Counted from the first letter of the stretch, positions 1 through 4,878 are shown. The stretch: 6,007 bases of DNA from Nitrososphaerota archaeon (GCA_005877365.1 VBPP01000178.1:1-6007), one strand, 5' to 3'. Notes: generated from the sequence alone by a model not told the origin. A program made the numbers and translations.

Positions 1-1337
1 ACGCTGGCGTCGTCCAAGGGGATTCTGGTGGCGTCTCCCTTTAGTATCTTTACGTTATTCGCTCCCATCTTTTGGATGTTTGCTCTAGCCTTCTCTATCA
101 TGGCGTCGGTGATGTCTAGGCCGAAGACCTTACCTTTCGGCCCTGTCCGGAGCGCAGAAAACAGGACGTCGGTTCCCGAACCGGAGCCAATGTCCAACAC
201 AGTGTCTCCAGGTCTGATTGCCCTCGCGGCGTGTGGATAACCTACTCCTGCGAATGATTCGAGTGCGGCTTCGGGAATCTTCTCGATCTCCTCTGAATAG
301 CCCACGAACCGTAGCGCCTCCCTTCCGAGGGGGAAGTGGTACTTCTTCTGAGGATTGGTCGCAACCTGAGTGTAAAGGCCCTTCACAGCGTTCGTGATTA
401 TTTCATTCATCTTATCGTGAGATTCCTGCTGAGAGAAGCCGGCAACGTGGGAGGCCTTTGCCTGTTCTAGGCTCATCCTTGATTTCGTTGGTCCAGGATT
501 GTACTTCCACCCTGTGGCGCCGAAAGCGAATTCACGGCGTTCGACCAGCCCGCCCGCTGCCAGGATTTTCATCCGCCCTTCTACCTCAAACGGAGAAATC
601 CCGAAAACCTCAGTCAGCTCTCTCGGAAAGATTGTTGCTCCCTCGTGTCGCTCAAAGTACTCAAGTATATCGACAGGAACTCTTTTTTCTAATTTGACTC
701 CCGCCACCTTCTCCACCGTTGTCTCATGCTGACCGGCTTCGAAGACGTTGCTGACGGCCAGCGCCTTGCCTGTCCGTCTGTTCGCGTAGAGCAGCGTGAG
801 GAAATTGACGTTCATCTCCACCTTGTCATGCTCGAAGAGGGACTTCGCTTTACCGGACCTGATGTCGCGACCAAGTCGGGCCGGGTCCAAGCCCACTTCT
901 TTCCCAACTTCTACGAGAGACTCCTCGCTGGAAACGTCCTTGGCATCCAGTGCGATAACTTCCATCAATCTCCGTAGGAACCGCTCGGCGACCACCTCTC
1001 CCTGAAGTTGGGCCGCCTTGAACGCTATGCAGGCAGGCCAGGTCGTCTTCACCCCAGATTTGAGGTAGTATTCGTTGTCCGCGGGCATCCCCGTCAGCGA
1101 AGTGCTTTCCGCTACCCACGCCTTCAGCGCCTGATCATCGACGACGTCGTATTCTCTCCTCCACTCGGACACGTCGTCGGTGATGCCCCCCATCTTGTAG
1201 ACAACGTTAACCTGGTCCCCGTAGACTTCCTTCAACCTGCTGAGGACGGGCTCGAGCCCCCAGCTCCACCAGCACCAGGGGTCTGCGAAGTGTATGACGT
1301 CTACGAGAGCGCCATGCCTGTCTTCGCTGGTTACCAC
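1..1337 (-). CDS. DsbA/YjbH-like thioredoxin - winged helix - ArsM-like SAM methyltransferase fusion (partial, 3' end outside window)
   Basis: Translating the minus strand gives one unbroken frame from GTG at 1337-1335 to the window edge (445 complete codons), although no stop is in view. Residues about 10-215 look like a DsbA-superfamily thioredoxin fold of the YjbH/FrnE sort: FADPWCWWSW (17-26) followed by GLEPVLSRL, and a cis-Pro loop TTWPACIAF (98-106). The motif is C22-W-W-S25, so the second redox cysteine is serine. Residues about 219-272 (PVDILEYFERHEG ... LAAGGLVERRE) look like a winged helix-turn-helix. From about 340 the sequence reads like an arsenite methyltransferase: ALESFAGVGYP, SAM motif I VLDIGSGSGTD (380-390), motif II VFGLDITDAMIEKAR, then LKGDATRIPLDDASV. 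The first conserved ArsM cysteine position after motif I appears to be valine, so the methyl acceptor is uncertain. A TATA-like box lies about 26 nt upstream and no other ATG/GTG/TTG exists between the upstream in-frame TGA and this GTG. Family calls are firm for the methyltransferase and fair for the thioredoxin part; a role in metalloid or thiol chemistry is inference. Confidence 0.85.
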   Translation of the reverse strand, partial: MVTSEDRHGALVDVIHFADPWCWWSWGLEPVLSRLKEVYGDQVNVVYKMGGITDDVSEWRREYDVVDDQALKAWVAESTSLTGMPADNEYYLKSGVKTTWPACIAFKAAQLQGEVVAERFLRRLMEVIALDAKDVSSEESLVEVGKEVGLDPARLGRDIRSGKAKSLFEHDKVEMNVNFLTLLYANRRTGKALAVSNVFEAGQHETTVEKVAGVKLEKRVPVDILEYFERHEGATIFPRELTEVFGISPFEVEGRMKILAAGGLVERREFAFGATGWKYNPGPTKSRMSLEQAKASHVAGFSQQESHDKMNEIITNAVKGLYTQVATNPQKKYHFPLGREALRFVGYSEEIEKIPEAALESFAGVGYPHAARAIRPGDTVLDIGSGSGTDVLFSALRTGPKGKVFGLDITDAMIEKARANIQKMGANNVKILKGDATRIPLDDAS

Positions 1338-1360
1338 GGACGACCTAGTTGCGGTCCTGC

Positions 1361-1366
1361 ATATAG
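1361..1366 (-). promoter_or_regulatory. TATA-like box for the thioredoxin-methyltransferase gene
   Basis: On the minus strand this reads CTATAT, with its near edge 24 nt and far edge 29 nt from the first base of the GTG start. That spacing places the transcription start at or next to the start codon, as in leaderless archaeal mRNAs. No good Shine-Dalgarno sequence precedes the GTG, which agrees with this. Confidence 0.45.
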
Positions 1367-1472
1367 GATGGACGAGAGCCGGCCGCCCGTAATGTACAAA
1401 CCCGATGACGCTTGACCTCTGAACAAATCAATTCGGAATCCAAGCCCGGACTGGCCTCGGGCGCGAGTAATC

Positions 1473-1477
1473 AAAAA
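1473..1477 (-). terminator. Possible U-tract terminator after the OsmC-like fragment
   Basis: The minus strand carries a run of five T (CCTTTTTGATTA context) about 45 nt beyond the stop codon of the OsmC-like frame. Archaeal RNA polymerase often ends at such T-tracts without a hairpin. The evidence is only this run and its position; the rest of the 185-bp gap (1338-1522) shows no gene. Confidence 0.25.
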
Positions 1478-1522
1478 GGAGGTGGTGGGAAAGGCCGGGT
1501 GCGTTCGGACCCAGCTTCCCGA

Positions 1523-1750
1523 CTACTCCGTAAGTTCGACCGACACAGACACGGGGTTCCTGAGGTAGTCCATCACCGGTGAGGTCTTCGCAGCGTACTC
1601 CAGAAGTTCCTGGATCTTCGCTCCGGGTGCTTCCGCTTTCACTCTCGCCCTCACCCTGATTCCTTGAAAGCCCGGGCGCATCTCTTTGGAGAGGTTCAGG
1701 AAGCCATGCAGGTCTACATCGCCGTCCATAGAGTACTCGAGCGACTCCAC
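1523..1750 (-). CDS. OsmC-family fragment, C-terminal half only (probable gene remnant)
   Basis: The 75-codon frame starts at GTG 1750 and ends in TAG. It contains typical C-terminal OsmC/Ohr-superfamily features: GIKVESLEY just ahead of and across the start, DGDVDLHGFL (residues 9-18), RPGFQGIRV and SPVMDYLRNPVSVSVEL at the end. OsmC proteins are normally about 130-150 residues and use a cysteine in the N-terminal half and a second one near the C-terminal CPV motif to reduce peroxides. Here the N-terminal half is absent and the second site is serine (TSPV), so no peroxidatic cysteine remains. OsmC-like sequence can be read a little upstream of the GTG to about 1780, after which the tRNA-Gly gene begins; the same frame meets a stop inside the tRNA. 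No promoter of its own is visible. I think it is a decayed remnant; a small expressed protein is possible. Confidence 0.6.
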   Translation of the reverse strand: MESLEYSMDGDVDLHGFLNLSKEMRPGFQGIRVRARVKAEAPGAKIQELLEYAAKTSPVMDYLRNPVSVSVELTE

Positions 1751-1789
1751 CTTAATCCCCTGAGCTGCCGCAGGCCACCCTACAAGATT

Positions 1790-1825
1790 GGGTTCAAAAG
1801 TATGCGGTCGCCGGGATTTGAACCC
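1790..1825. repeat. 9-bp inverted repeat linking the tRNA T-arm and its 3' trailer
   Basis: GGGTTCAAA at 1790-1798 is the perfect reverse complement of TTTGAACCC at 1817-1825, which is the T-arm of tRNA-Gly. In the tRNA precursor the trailer could pair with the T-loop and compete with the normal T-stem, or act with the TTTT run as an end signal. Confidence 0.6.
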
Positions 1826-1837
1826 GGGTTACCAGCT

Positions 1838-1852
1838 CACCTCGAAAGTTCG
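1838..1852 (-). other. tRNA intron 2, at position 37/38 of the anticodon loop
   Basis: A 15-nt intron sits at the canonical archaeal site. The precursor forms a textbook bulge-helix-bulge: outer helix CAGC/GCTG, central 4-bp helix CCTC/GAGG, 3-nt bulges CAC on the 5' side and TGA on the 3' side. Cleavage after the second base of each bulge (CA^C, TG^A) yields the 7-nt anticodon loop. This is recognised by the archaeal tRNA splicing endonuclease EndA. Confidence 0.8.
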
Positions 1853-1869
1853 TGGAGGGCTGATGTCCT

Positions 1870-1895
1870 AGAGTGTCCTCTCCGTGGATTCAGAG
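1870..1895 (-). other. tRNA intron 1, in the D-loop (non-canonical site)
   Basis: Removing these 26 nt joins CTGGAT to AGGAC and restores a normal D-arm. The boundaries can slide by 1 nt because a T occurs at both junctions. The insert contains CTCT and AGAG segments that can pair, and a second copy of AGGACA, identical to the exon sequence right after the intron. The bulge-helix-bulge around the splice sites is imperfect (a relaxed form), so the exact cut is inferred from the tRNA fold. Confidence 0.65.
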
Positions 1896-1947
1896 ATCCA
1901 GACTGGACGACGACCGCTCACAGGCTCTCGAGTCTCGTTCGACAGCG

Positions 1948-1955
1948 TATAAAAT
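1948..1955 (-). promoter_or_regulatory. TATA box of the tRNA-Gly gene
   Basis: The minus strand reads ATTTTATA here, centred about 34 nt before the first base of the tRNA. A transcription start 25-27 nt downstream of the box would leave a short 5' leader of roughly 8 nt for RNase P to remove. Confidence 0.6.
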
Positions 1956-1979
1956 GTTGATGAGGTGGCGCGGCCTTTC

Positions 1980-1997
1980 CCTCCGATGAATCGGAGG
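1980..1997. repeat. Perfect palindrome after nep1 (CCTCCGAT-GA-ATCGGAGG)
   Basis: Two 8-nt arms are exact reverse complements with a GA spacer; as RNA it would form at least a 6-bp GC-rich stem. It begins 7 nt past the nep1 stop and lies between nep1 and the tRNA promoter. No T-tract follows on the minus strand, so it could be an mRNA-end hairpin or a protein-binding operator. Confidence 0.6.
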
Positions 1998-2004
1998 CTG
2001 AGCA

Positions 2005-2682
2005 CTAGGCATCGGCTCGCATCAGTCTTTTCTCGACCTCGTAAACGGCTCTCGAAGCCACTACATGCGCATCGAGGGCTCTGGAATGGATCCTCACGAG
2101 TTCATCTAGGACAGCGAGTGTGCCCGCGGAAAAATGGCCGTGCGGAAACCCGCCGATCACTACGCAGGGATTTGTTCTCCCCACCAACGTCTCCGCGAGG
2201 TCCTCGAGGGTTTCGCTCTTACCTTGGGTGGAAAGCCCTGCCACGAAGTCCGGCTTGATTACCTTCCGCAGGAGTTCACGGATGTTCAACTCGCGTACCC
2301 TGATCAGTTCATTGCTTGACCCTTCCGAGAGGTGCTTCTCCACCAGGTTCCTGAACCTGAAGTAGCTCTTAGGGAGTCTGGTCCTCTCCGCTATCTCCAG
2401 CACCACATCCCCTCGTGTGTGCACGTAGACCTTGACGGAACCCTCTTCGTAGAGCGGCGTCCCGGTGACGCTGAGCAGAGTCATGAAGACGATGTCGGGC
2501 CTCCCACGCTTGTAGTCTTCCTTCAGCCTGACCATCGCTGCGTGGTGAAGGCTCCTGTCCAGCAGTATCTTCGAGGGGTCCCTTTCCCTCCGTTTCGCAT
2601 CGTTGACGACAGCGGGAGAGAGTCTGATCTCCTCGGGGACCAGTTCGAGCGCAGATTCGGCGATTACGAGGCTGAGCTTCAT
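2005..2682 (-). CDS. nep1: 16S rRNA pseudouridine N1-methyltransferase Nep1 (Emg1)
   Basis: The 225-residue protein has the length and motifs of the SPOUT-class Nep1/Emg1 family: LLDRSLHH (40-47), GRPDIVF (60-66), RLPKSYFRF (102-110), AGLS (148-151) and the SAM-binding GGFPHGHFS (177-185). The family methylates N1 of the pseudouridine in the small-subunit rRNA loop near helix 35 and helps ribosome assembly. The protein is a homodimer that ties its cofactor in a C-terminal trefoil knot. The ATG start at 2682 gives the usual MKLSLVIAESALE N-terminus. It diverges from the RNase P gene rnp4 across 52 bp, and one AT-rich box 24-29 nt before this ATG fits a leaderless transcript. All key motifs are intact; I see nothing degenerate. 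Confidence 0.96.
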   Translation of the reverse strand: MKLSLVIAESALELVPEEIRLSPAVVNDAKRRERDPSKILLDRSLHHAAMVRLKEDYKRGRPDIVFMTLLSVTGTPLYEEGSVKVYVHTRGDVVLEIAERTRLPKSYFRFRNLVEKHLSEGSSNELIRVRELNIRELLRKVIKPDFVAGLSTQGKSETLEDLAETLVGRTNPCVVIGGFPHGHFSAGTLAVLDELVRIHSRALDAHVVASRAVYEVEKRLMRADA

Positions 2683-2705
2683 ATGCCGCAGTCCCCCACG
2701 GACGG

Positions 2706-2711
2706 TTTATT
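2706..2711. promoter_or_regulatory. Single TATA-like box shared by nep1 and rnp4
   Basis: The plus strand reads TTTATT and the minus strand AATAAA. The box is 24-29 nt from the A of the nep1 ATG (2682) and 24-29 nt from the G of the rnp4 GTG (2735), so it lies exactly midway. The rest of the 52-bp gap is GC-rich and offers no second box. Confidence 0.6.
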
Positions 2712-2734
2712 GGTTTGCACCACGAGAATCTGGC

Positions 2735-3055
2735 GTGAGACGGAAGAGGAGGCCGAAGGCCGAAGCCGGTAAGGTCGCGGAGGAGCTACTCGAAAGGGCG
2801 GTCTCGACCGCGGGGAGGGACCCGAAGCTCGCCGGGGAGCAGGCCGAGCTGGCCAGAAGGGTGATGCTCAAATTTAACGTCAGGCTCGACTGGTCCCGGA
2901 AGAGGTTTTACTGCCACGGATGCAAGAGACTAATCGTGCCCGGGGTCAACGCCAGGGTCCGCCTTGCGGGTGGGGGTCAGAAGGTGCTTCGTCTCACGTG
3001 CCTGGAGTGCGGCCACGTGAATAGGAAGGTCATCGCTCAAGAGCGCCTTGCTTAA
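2735..3055 (+). CDS. rnp4: Ribonuclease P protein component 4 (Rpp21/Rpr2)
   Basis: The 106-residue protein has the Rpr2/Rpp21 layout: a basic start (RRKRRPK), two N-terminal helices (about 10-50), then a zinc ribbon with Cys60-x2-Cys63 and Cys89-x2-Cys92 around the diagnostic LIVPGVNARVRL (66-77). With Rpp29 it binds the specificity domain of archaeal RNase P RNA and aids 5' maturation of tRNAs. The frame stays open upstream into the nep1 region, but family length and the TATA-like box 24-29 nt upstream select GTG 2735 as the start, with leaderless transcription. Its TAA overlaps the TATA box of the ribosomal operon that follows. The neighbouring tRNA and nep1 give an RNA-maturation context. 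Confidence 0.93.
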   Translation: MRRKRRPKAEAGKVAEELLERAVSTAGRDPKLAGEQAELARRVMLKFNVRLDWSRKRFYCHGCKRLIVPGVNARVRLAGGGQKVLRLTCLECGHVNRKVIAQERLA

Positions 3056-3060
3056 ATATA
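3052..3060 (+). promoter_or_regulatory. TATA box of the rps19e operon
   Basis: TTAAATATA overlaps the stop codon of rnp4. It lies 38-46 nt before the rps19e ATG, so transcription should start about 12-18 nt before the ATG, leaving a short leader that includes the AGGA Shine-Dalgarno element at 3088-3091. Confidence 0.6.
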
Positions 3061-3097
3061 CTGCACCAAAGCTCAGAAAATTCGCTCAGGAATAATC

Positions 3098-3460
3098 ATG
3101 GTAAACGCTTACGATGTCCCGGCGAGCAAGCTCATCGCGGCTCTGACCGAGCGGGTGAAGAAGCTCCCGGAGCTGGAGGTCCCGGAGTGGGCCCATTACG
3201 TGAAGACGGGCTCTCACGCGGAGCGACCTCCACAGCAGCCCGACTGGTGGTACGTCCGCGCGGCATCGCTGCTGAGAAAGCTATACTTCCGCGGTCCACT
3301 CGGTCTCACCGAGTTCGAGACAGCCTACGGCGGGAGCAAGGCCGTGGCGTACAACCCCAAGCACCAGAGAGATGCCGGGAGCTCCGCCAACAGGAGGATC
3401 TTGAAGCAGCTCGAGGGTGCGGCGCTCGTAAAGAAGAAATTACGAGGTACGGGTGAGTGA
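3098..3460 (+). CDS. rps19e: 30S ribosomal protein S19e, C-terminally short
   Basis: The protein opens with NAYDVPASKLIAALTERVK and carries the family core: PEWAHYVKTGSHAERPP (59-ish region ending before PDWWYVRAASLLRKLY), GPLGLTEFETAYGG, then NPKHQRDAGSSANRRILKQLE. S19e is an archaeal/eukaryotic small-subunit protein of winged-helix type needed for pre-rRNA processing. It is only 120 residues, against about 145-155 usual. It stops after ALVKKKLRGTGE, where family members go on through a wing strand (typically G-R-x-x-[TS]-x-x-G) and a last helix. I looked for the missing tail in the other two frames downstream and did not find it. ATG 3098 is supported by AGGA 7 nt ahead. First gene of the translation operon. 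Confidence 0.93.
   Translation: MVNAYDVPASKLIAALTERVKKLPELEVPEWAHYVKTGSHAERPPQQPDWWYVRAASLLRKLYFRGPLGLTEFETAYGGSKAVAYNPKHQRDAGSSANRRILKQLEGAALVKKKLRGTGE
3452..3456 (+). promoter_or_regulatory. Shine-Dalgarno element (GGTGA) for the PDCD5-like gene
   Basis: GGTGA matches the archaeal anti-Shine-Dalgarno and lies inside the end of rps19e. It is 4 nt before TTG 3461 and 7 nt before TTG 3464, so spacing slightly favours 3464 as the true start. Confidence 0.5.
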
Positions 3461-3751
3461 TTGTTGTCCGCGGGCACGAGTACCGGTGGCGGAAGGGGCT
3501 CCGATAAAGAAGACCCCGAGAAGAAGGCCGCTCGCGAGAGCATGCTCAGAACGGCGCTTACCACGGAGGCTAGGCAGCGGCTCGCGAACGTCAAGATGGT
3601 GAGGCCCGAGCTCGCCAGCGCGATAGAGGAGTACGTGATCCAGCTGGCCTCGGCCGGCAGGCTCAAGAAGGTGATCGATGACGAACAGCTGAAGCAGATG
3701 CTCTACGCTCTCCAGGAGAAGAAGCGAGACATCAAGATAAGGAGGATGTAG
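3461..3751 (+). CDS. PDCD5-related DNA-binding protein (archaeal DUF122/TFAR19 family)
   Basis: Residues about 28-96 match the family core: MLRTALTTEARQRLANVKMV, RPELA (48-52), EEYVIQLASAGRLK, IDDEQLKQML (72-81) and the ending KKRDIKIRRM. The fold is a small helical bundle with basic tail; archaeal members bind DNA in vitro, but their role is not settled. It is regularly encoded between S19e and L39e in archaea. The N-terminus (SAGTSTGGGRGSDKEDPEKK) is Gly/Ser-rich and shorter than the long charged helix common in the family. Start is TTG: 3461 directly follows the rps19e TGA, and TTG 3464 is an equal or better choice by ribosome-binding-site spacing. Confidence 0.9.
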   Translation: MLSAGTSTGGGRGSDKEDPEKKAARESMLRTALTTEARQRLANVKMVRPELASAIEEYVIQLASAGRLKKVIDDEQLKQMLYALQEKKRDIKIRRM

Positions 3752-3757
3752 CGGCAA

Positions 3758-3916
3758 ATGGCCCGAGTCAAGGACAGGTCGAAGAAGAACAGGTTGATGA
3801 AAGCGAATAGGGAGACGAGGTCCGTGCCTACGTGGGTCATCGTGAGAACCAACAGAAAGGTCAGGACCAACCCCAAGCACAGAGACTGGCGGCACCGGAA
3901 GCTCCACGCTAGGTGA
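3758..3916 (+). CDS. rpl39e: 50S ribosomal protein L39e
   Basis: A 52-residue, very basic protein. It starts MARVKDRSKKNRLMKANRET, continues VPTWVIVRTNRKVRTNPK and ends HRDWRHRKLHAR, which is the complete L39e pattern with the PxWV(I/V)xxT and R-x-N-P-K-x-R-x-W-R signatures. L39e lines the peptide exit tunnel in archaeal and eukaryotic large subunits. ATG 3758 lies 6 nt after the PDCD5-like stop, and GGAGG at 3741-3745 may help initiation. Its TGA overlaps the GTG proposed for L31e. Confidence 0.95.
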   Translation: MARVKDRSKKNRLMKANRETRSVPTWVIVRTNRKVRTNPKHRDWRHRKLHAR

Positions 3917-4197
3917 CAGAGATGTCGGAGAAGGTGGAGGAGCTGACCAGGGTTTACACCGTTCCCCTCCGCGAGGCGTTCGAAACGCCACGCTACAGGA
4001 GGGCGAAGGTCGCGATAAGGCTGATCAGGGATTTTGCGACGAGGCACATGAAGGCGAGTGAGGTGAAGATCGAGGAGGATGTGAACAAGCTTGTCTGGGC
4101 CCGCGGAATTCGGAATCCACCACGTCGAATCAAGCTGGAGATGGAACGCGACGAAGACGGGATCGTCTCGATACGAGTGGCGCCGGAAGAAGAGTAG
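3913..4197 (+). CDS. rpl31e: 50S ribosomal protein L31e
   Basis: The protein has the L31e signature: LTRVYTVPLREAFETPRYRRAKVAIRLIRDF early on, then HMKASEVKIEEDVNKLVWARGIRNPPRRIKLEM and an acidic C-terminus. L31e sits near the exit of the peptide tunnel and contacts targeting factors, matching its place beside L39e and ftsY. GTG 3913 overlaps the rpl39e stop (GTGA), which implies translational coupling and gives 94 residues. ATG 3922 would give 91 residues and is an equally plausible start. Length and motifs are normal for archaea. Confidence 0.94.
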   Translation: MTEMSEKVEELTRVYTVPLREAFETPRYRRAKVAIRLIRDFATRHMKASEVKIEEDVNKLVWARGIRNPPRRIKLEMERDEDGIVSIRVAPEEE

Positions 4198-4212
4198 CAG
4201 TGTCCGAGAGCA

Positions 4213-4878
4213 ATGGGCCTTCACCTCGTGGATATCTACCGAAGTCCGAATATCGGAATCTTCCTTAAGACGAACGACAAGCTTCTACTGGCGCCCAGAG
4301 GCTTGGCCCCGAGCAAGGGTGAGAAGCTCAAAGAGGCGCTCGGTGTCTCCGTCTGCTATACCTCCATAGCCGGCTCGAGGCTCCTGGGACCGCTCGTGGC
4401 GATGAACAACAACGGGATCCTCGTTTCGCGCCTGACCGAGGACGAGGAGATGCGCGAGATAGCGGCAGCGACGGGCATGGCGATAGGTCGCTTCGACTCG
4501 AAGTACACCGCTGTCGGGAACCTCATCGCCGCAAACGACAGGTTCGCGCTCGTCTCGGCGCTCCTGGACTCGGGTACTCTCCACCAGGTCAGGGACGTCC
4601 TCGGAACTGACGTCGAAAGGATGACCATTCACGAATACACCCAGGTGGGGGCCCTGGTCGTCGCCACGAACACTGGAGCCGCCACATACCCCAGACTAGA
4701 CGAGGGAGAGGTCTCCCACATCGCCGGCCTCCTCGGCGTGGATGCCTATCCCACTTCGGTGAATGGCGGTGTGCCGTACGTCTCCTCCGGTCTTGTCGCA
4801 AACTCGAAGAACGCGATAGCCGGGAATCAGACGACGGGACCCGAACTCGTCTTTATAACGCGGGCGCTGAAGGTCTGA
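4213..4878 (+). CDS. eif6: Translation initiation factor 6 (aIF6)
   Basis: The 221-residue protein shows the pentein-fold repeats of aIF6: IYRSPNIGIFLKTNDKLLL at the start, then GSRLLGPLVAMNNNGILV, GRFDSKYTAVGNLIAANDR, TQVGALVVATNTGAATYP and GVPYVSSGLVANSKNAIAGN, ending GPELVFITRALKV. aIF6 binds the large subunit and blocks joining of the subunits; it also takes part in 60S/50S maturation. ATG 4213, 15 nt after the L31e stop, gives the expected N-terminus. In many archaea the LX (L20a/L18a) gene lies between eif6 and pfdA; it is missing here. The TGA is in frame with the prefoldin reading frame downstream. Confidence 0.96.
   Translation: MGLHLVDIYRSPNIGIFLKTNDKLLLAPRGLAPSKGEKLKEALGVSVCYTSIAGSRLLGPLVAMNNNGILVSRLTEDEEMREIAAATGMAIGRFDSKYTAVGNLIAANDRFALVSALLDSGTLHQVRDVLGTDVERMTIHEYTQVGALVVATNTGAATYPRLDEGEVSHIAGLLGVDAYPTSVNGGVPYVSSGLVANSKNAIAGNQTTGPELVFITRALKV

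Larger units (their letters stand above)
1803..1917 (-). tRNA. tRNA-Gly (anticodon TCC) with two introns
   Basis: The 115-nt gene folds into a full tRNA of 74 nt once two insertions are removed. The acceptor stem is GCGGTCG/CGACCGC with discriminator A and no encoded CCA. The T-arm is CCGGG-TTCAAAT-CCCGG, the D-stem GTCC/GGAC, the anticodon stem TCAGC/GCTGG (one T-G pair) and the variable loop TAAC. The spliced anticodon loop is CCTCCAA, giving anticodon TCC (Gly). Exons are 1917-1896, 1869-1853 and 1837-1803. Glycine identity fits the GCG start, A73 and the general look of archaeal tRNA-Gly(UCC). Position 33 would be C rather than the near-universal U. A TATA box lies about 34 nt upstream and a TTTT run directly follows the 3' end. 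A reading as tRNA-Trp (CCA) fails because no matching 3' anticodon strand exists. Confidence 0.85.

Noticed and set aside
1008..1415. 135-codon plus-strand open frame
   Set aside because: It lies antisense to the thioredoxin-methyltransferase frame, whose protein has clear family motifs; the plus-strand product has none.
1485..1568. Short plus-strand frame after AAGGAGGTG (GTG about 1485 to TAG 1568)
   Set aside because: The Shine-Dalgarno-like string is attractive, but the 27-codon product has no recognisable features and most of it is antisense to the OsmC-like frame.
1803..1917. Reading the tRNA as tRNA-Trp with anticodon CCA
   Set aside because: It would supply U33, but the 3' strand to pair with CAGCC is missing and the bulge-helix-bulge cut sites give anticodon TCC with glycine-type acceptor.
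1957..2001. Possible C/D-box guide RNA on the plus strand (TTGATGA ... CCGATGA ... CTGA)
   Set aside because: The spacing is wrong: only 8 nt lie between the second C-like box and CTGA, there is no D' box, and the second box is explained by the palindrome. The TATA-like sequence is too close to serve it.
2332..2772. 146-codon plus-strand open frame overlapping nep1
   Set aside because: It is the antisense shadow of nep1, which is intact and well recognised, and it also runs over the rnp4 start.
3440..4224. Long minus-strand frames across the ribosomal operon
   Set aside because: They are antisense to the PDCD5-like, L39e and L31e genes and give low-complexity proteins; such shadows are common in GC-rich coding DNA.
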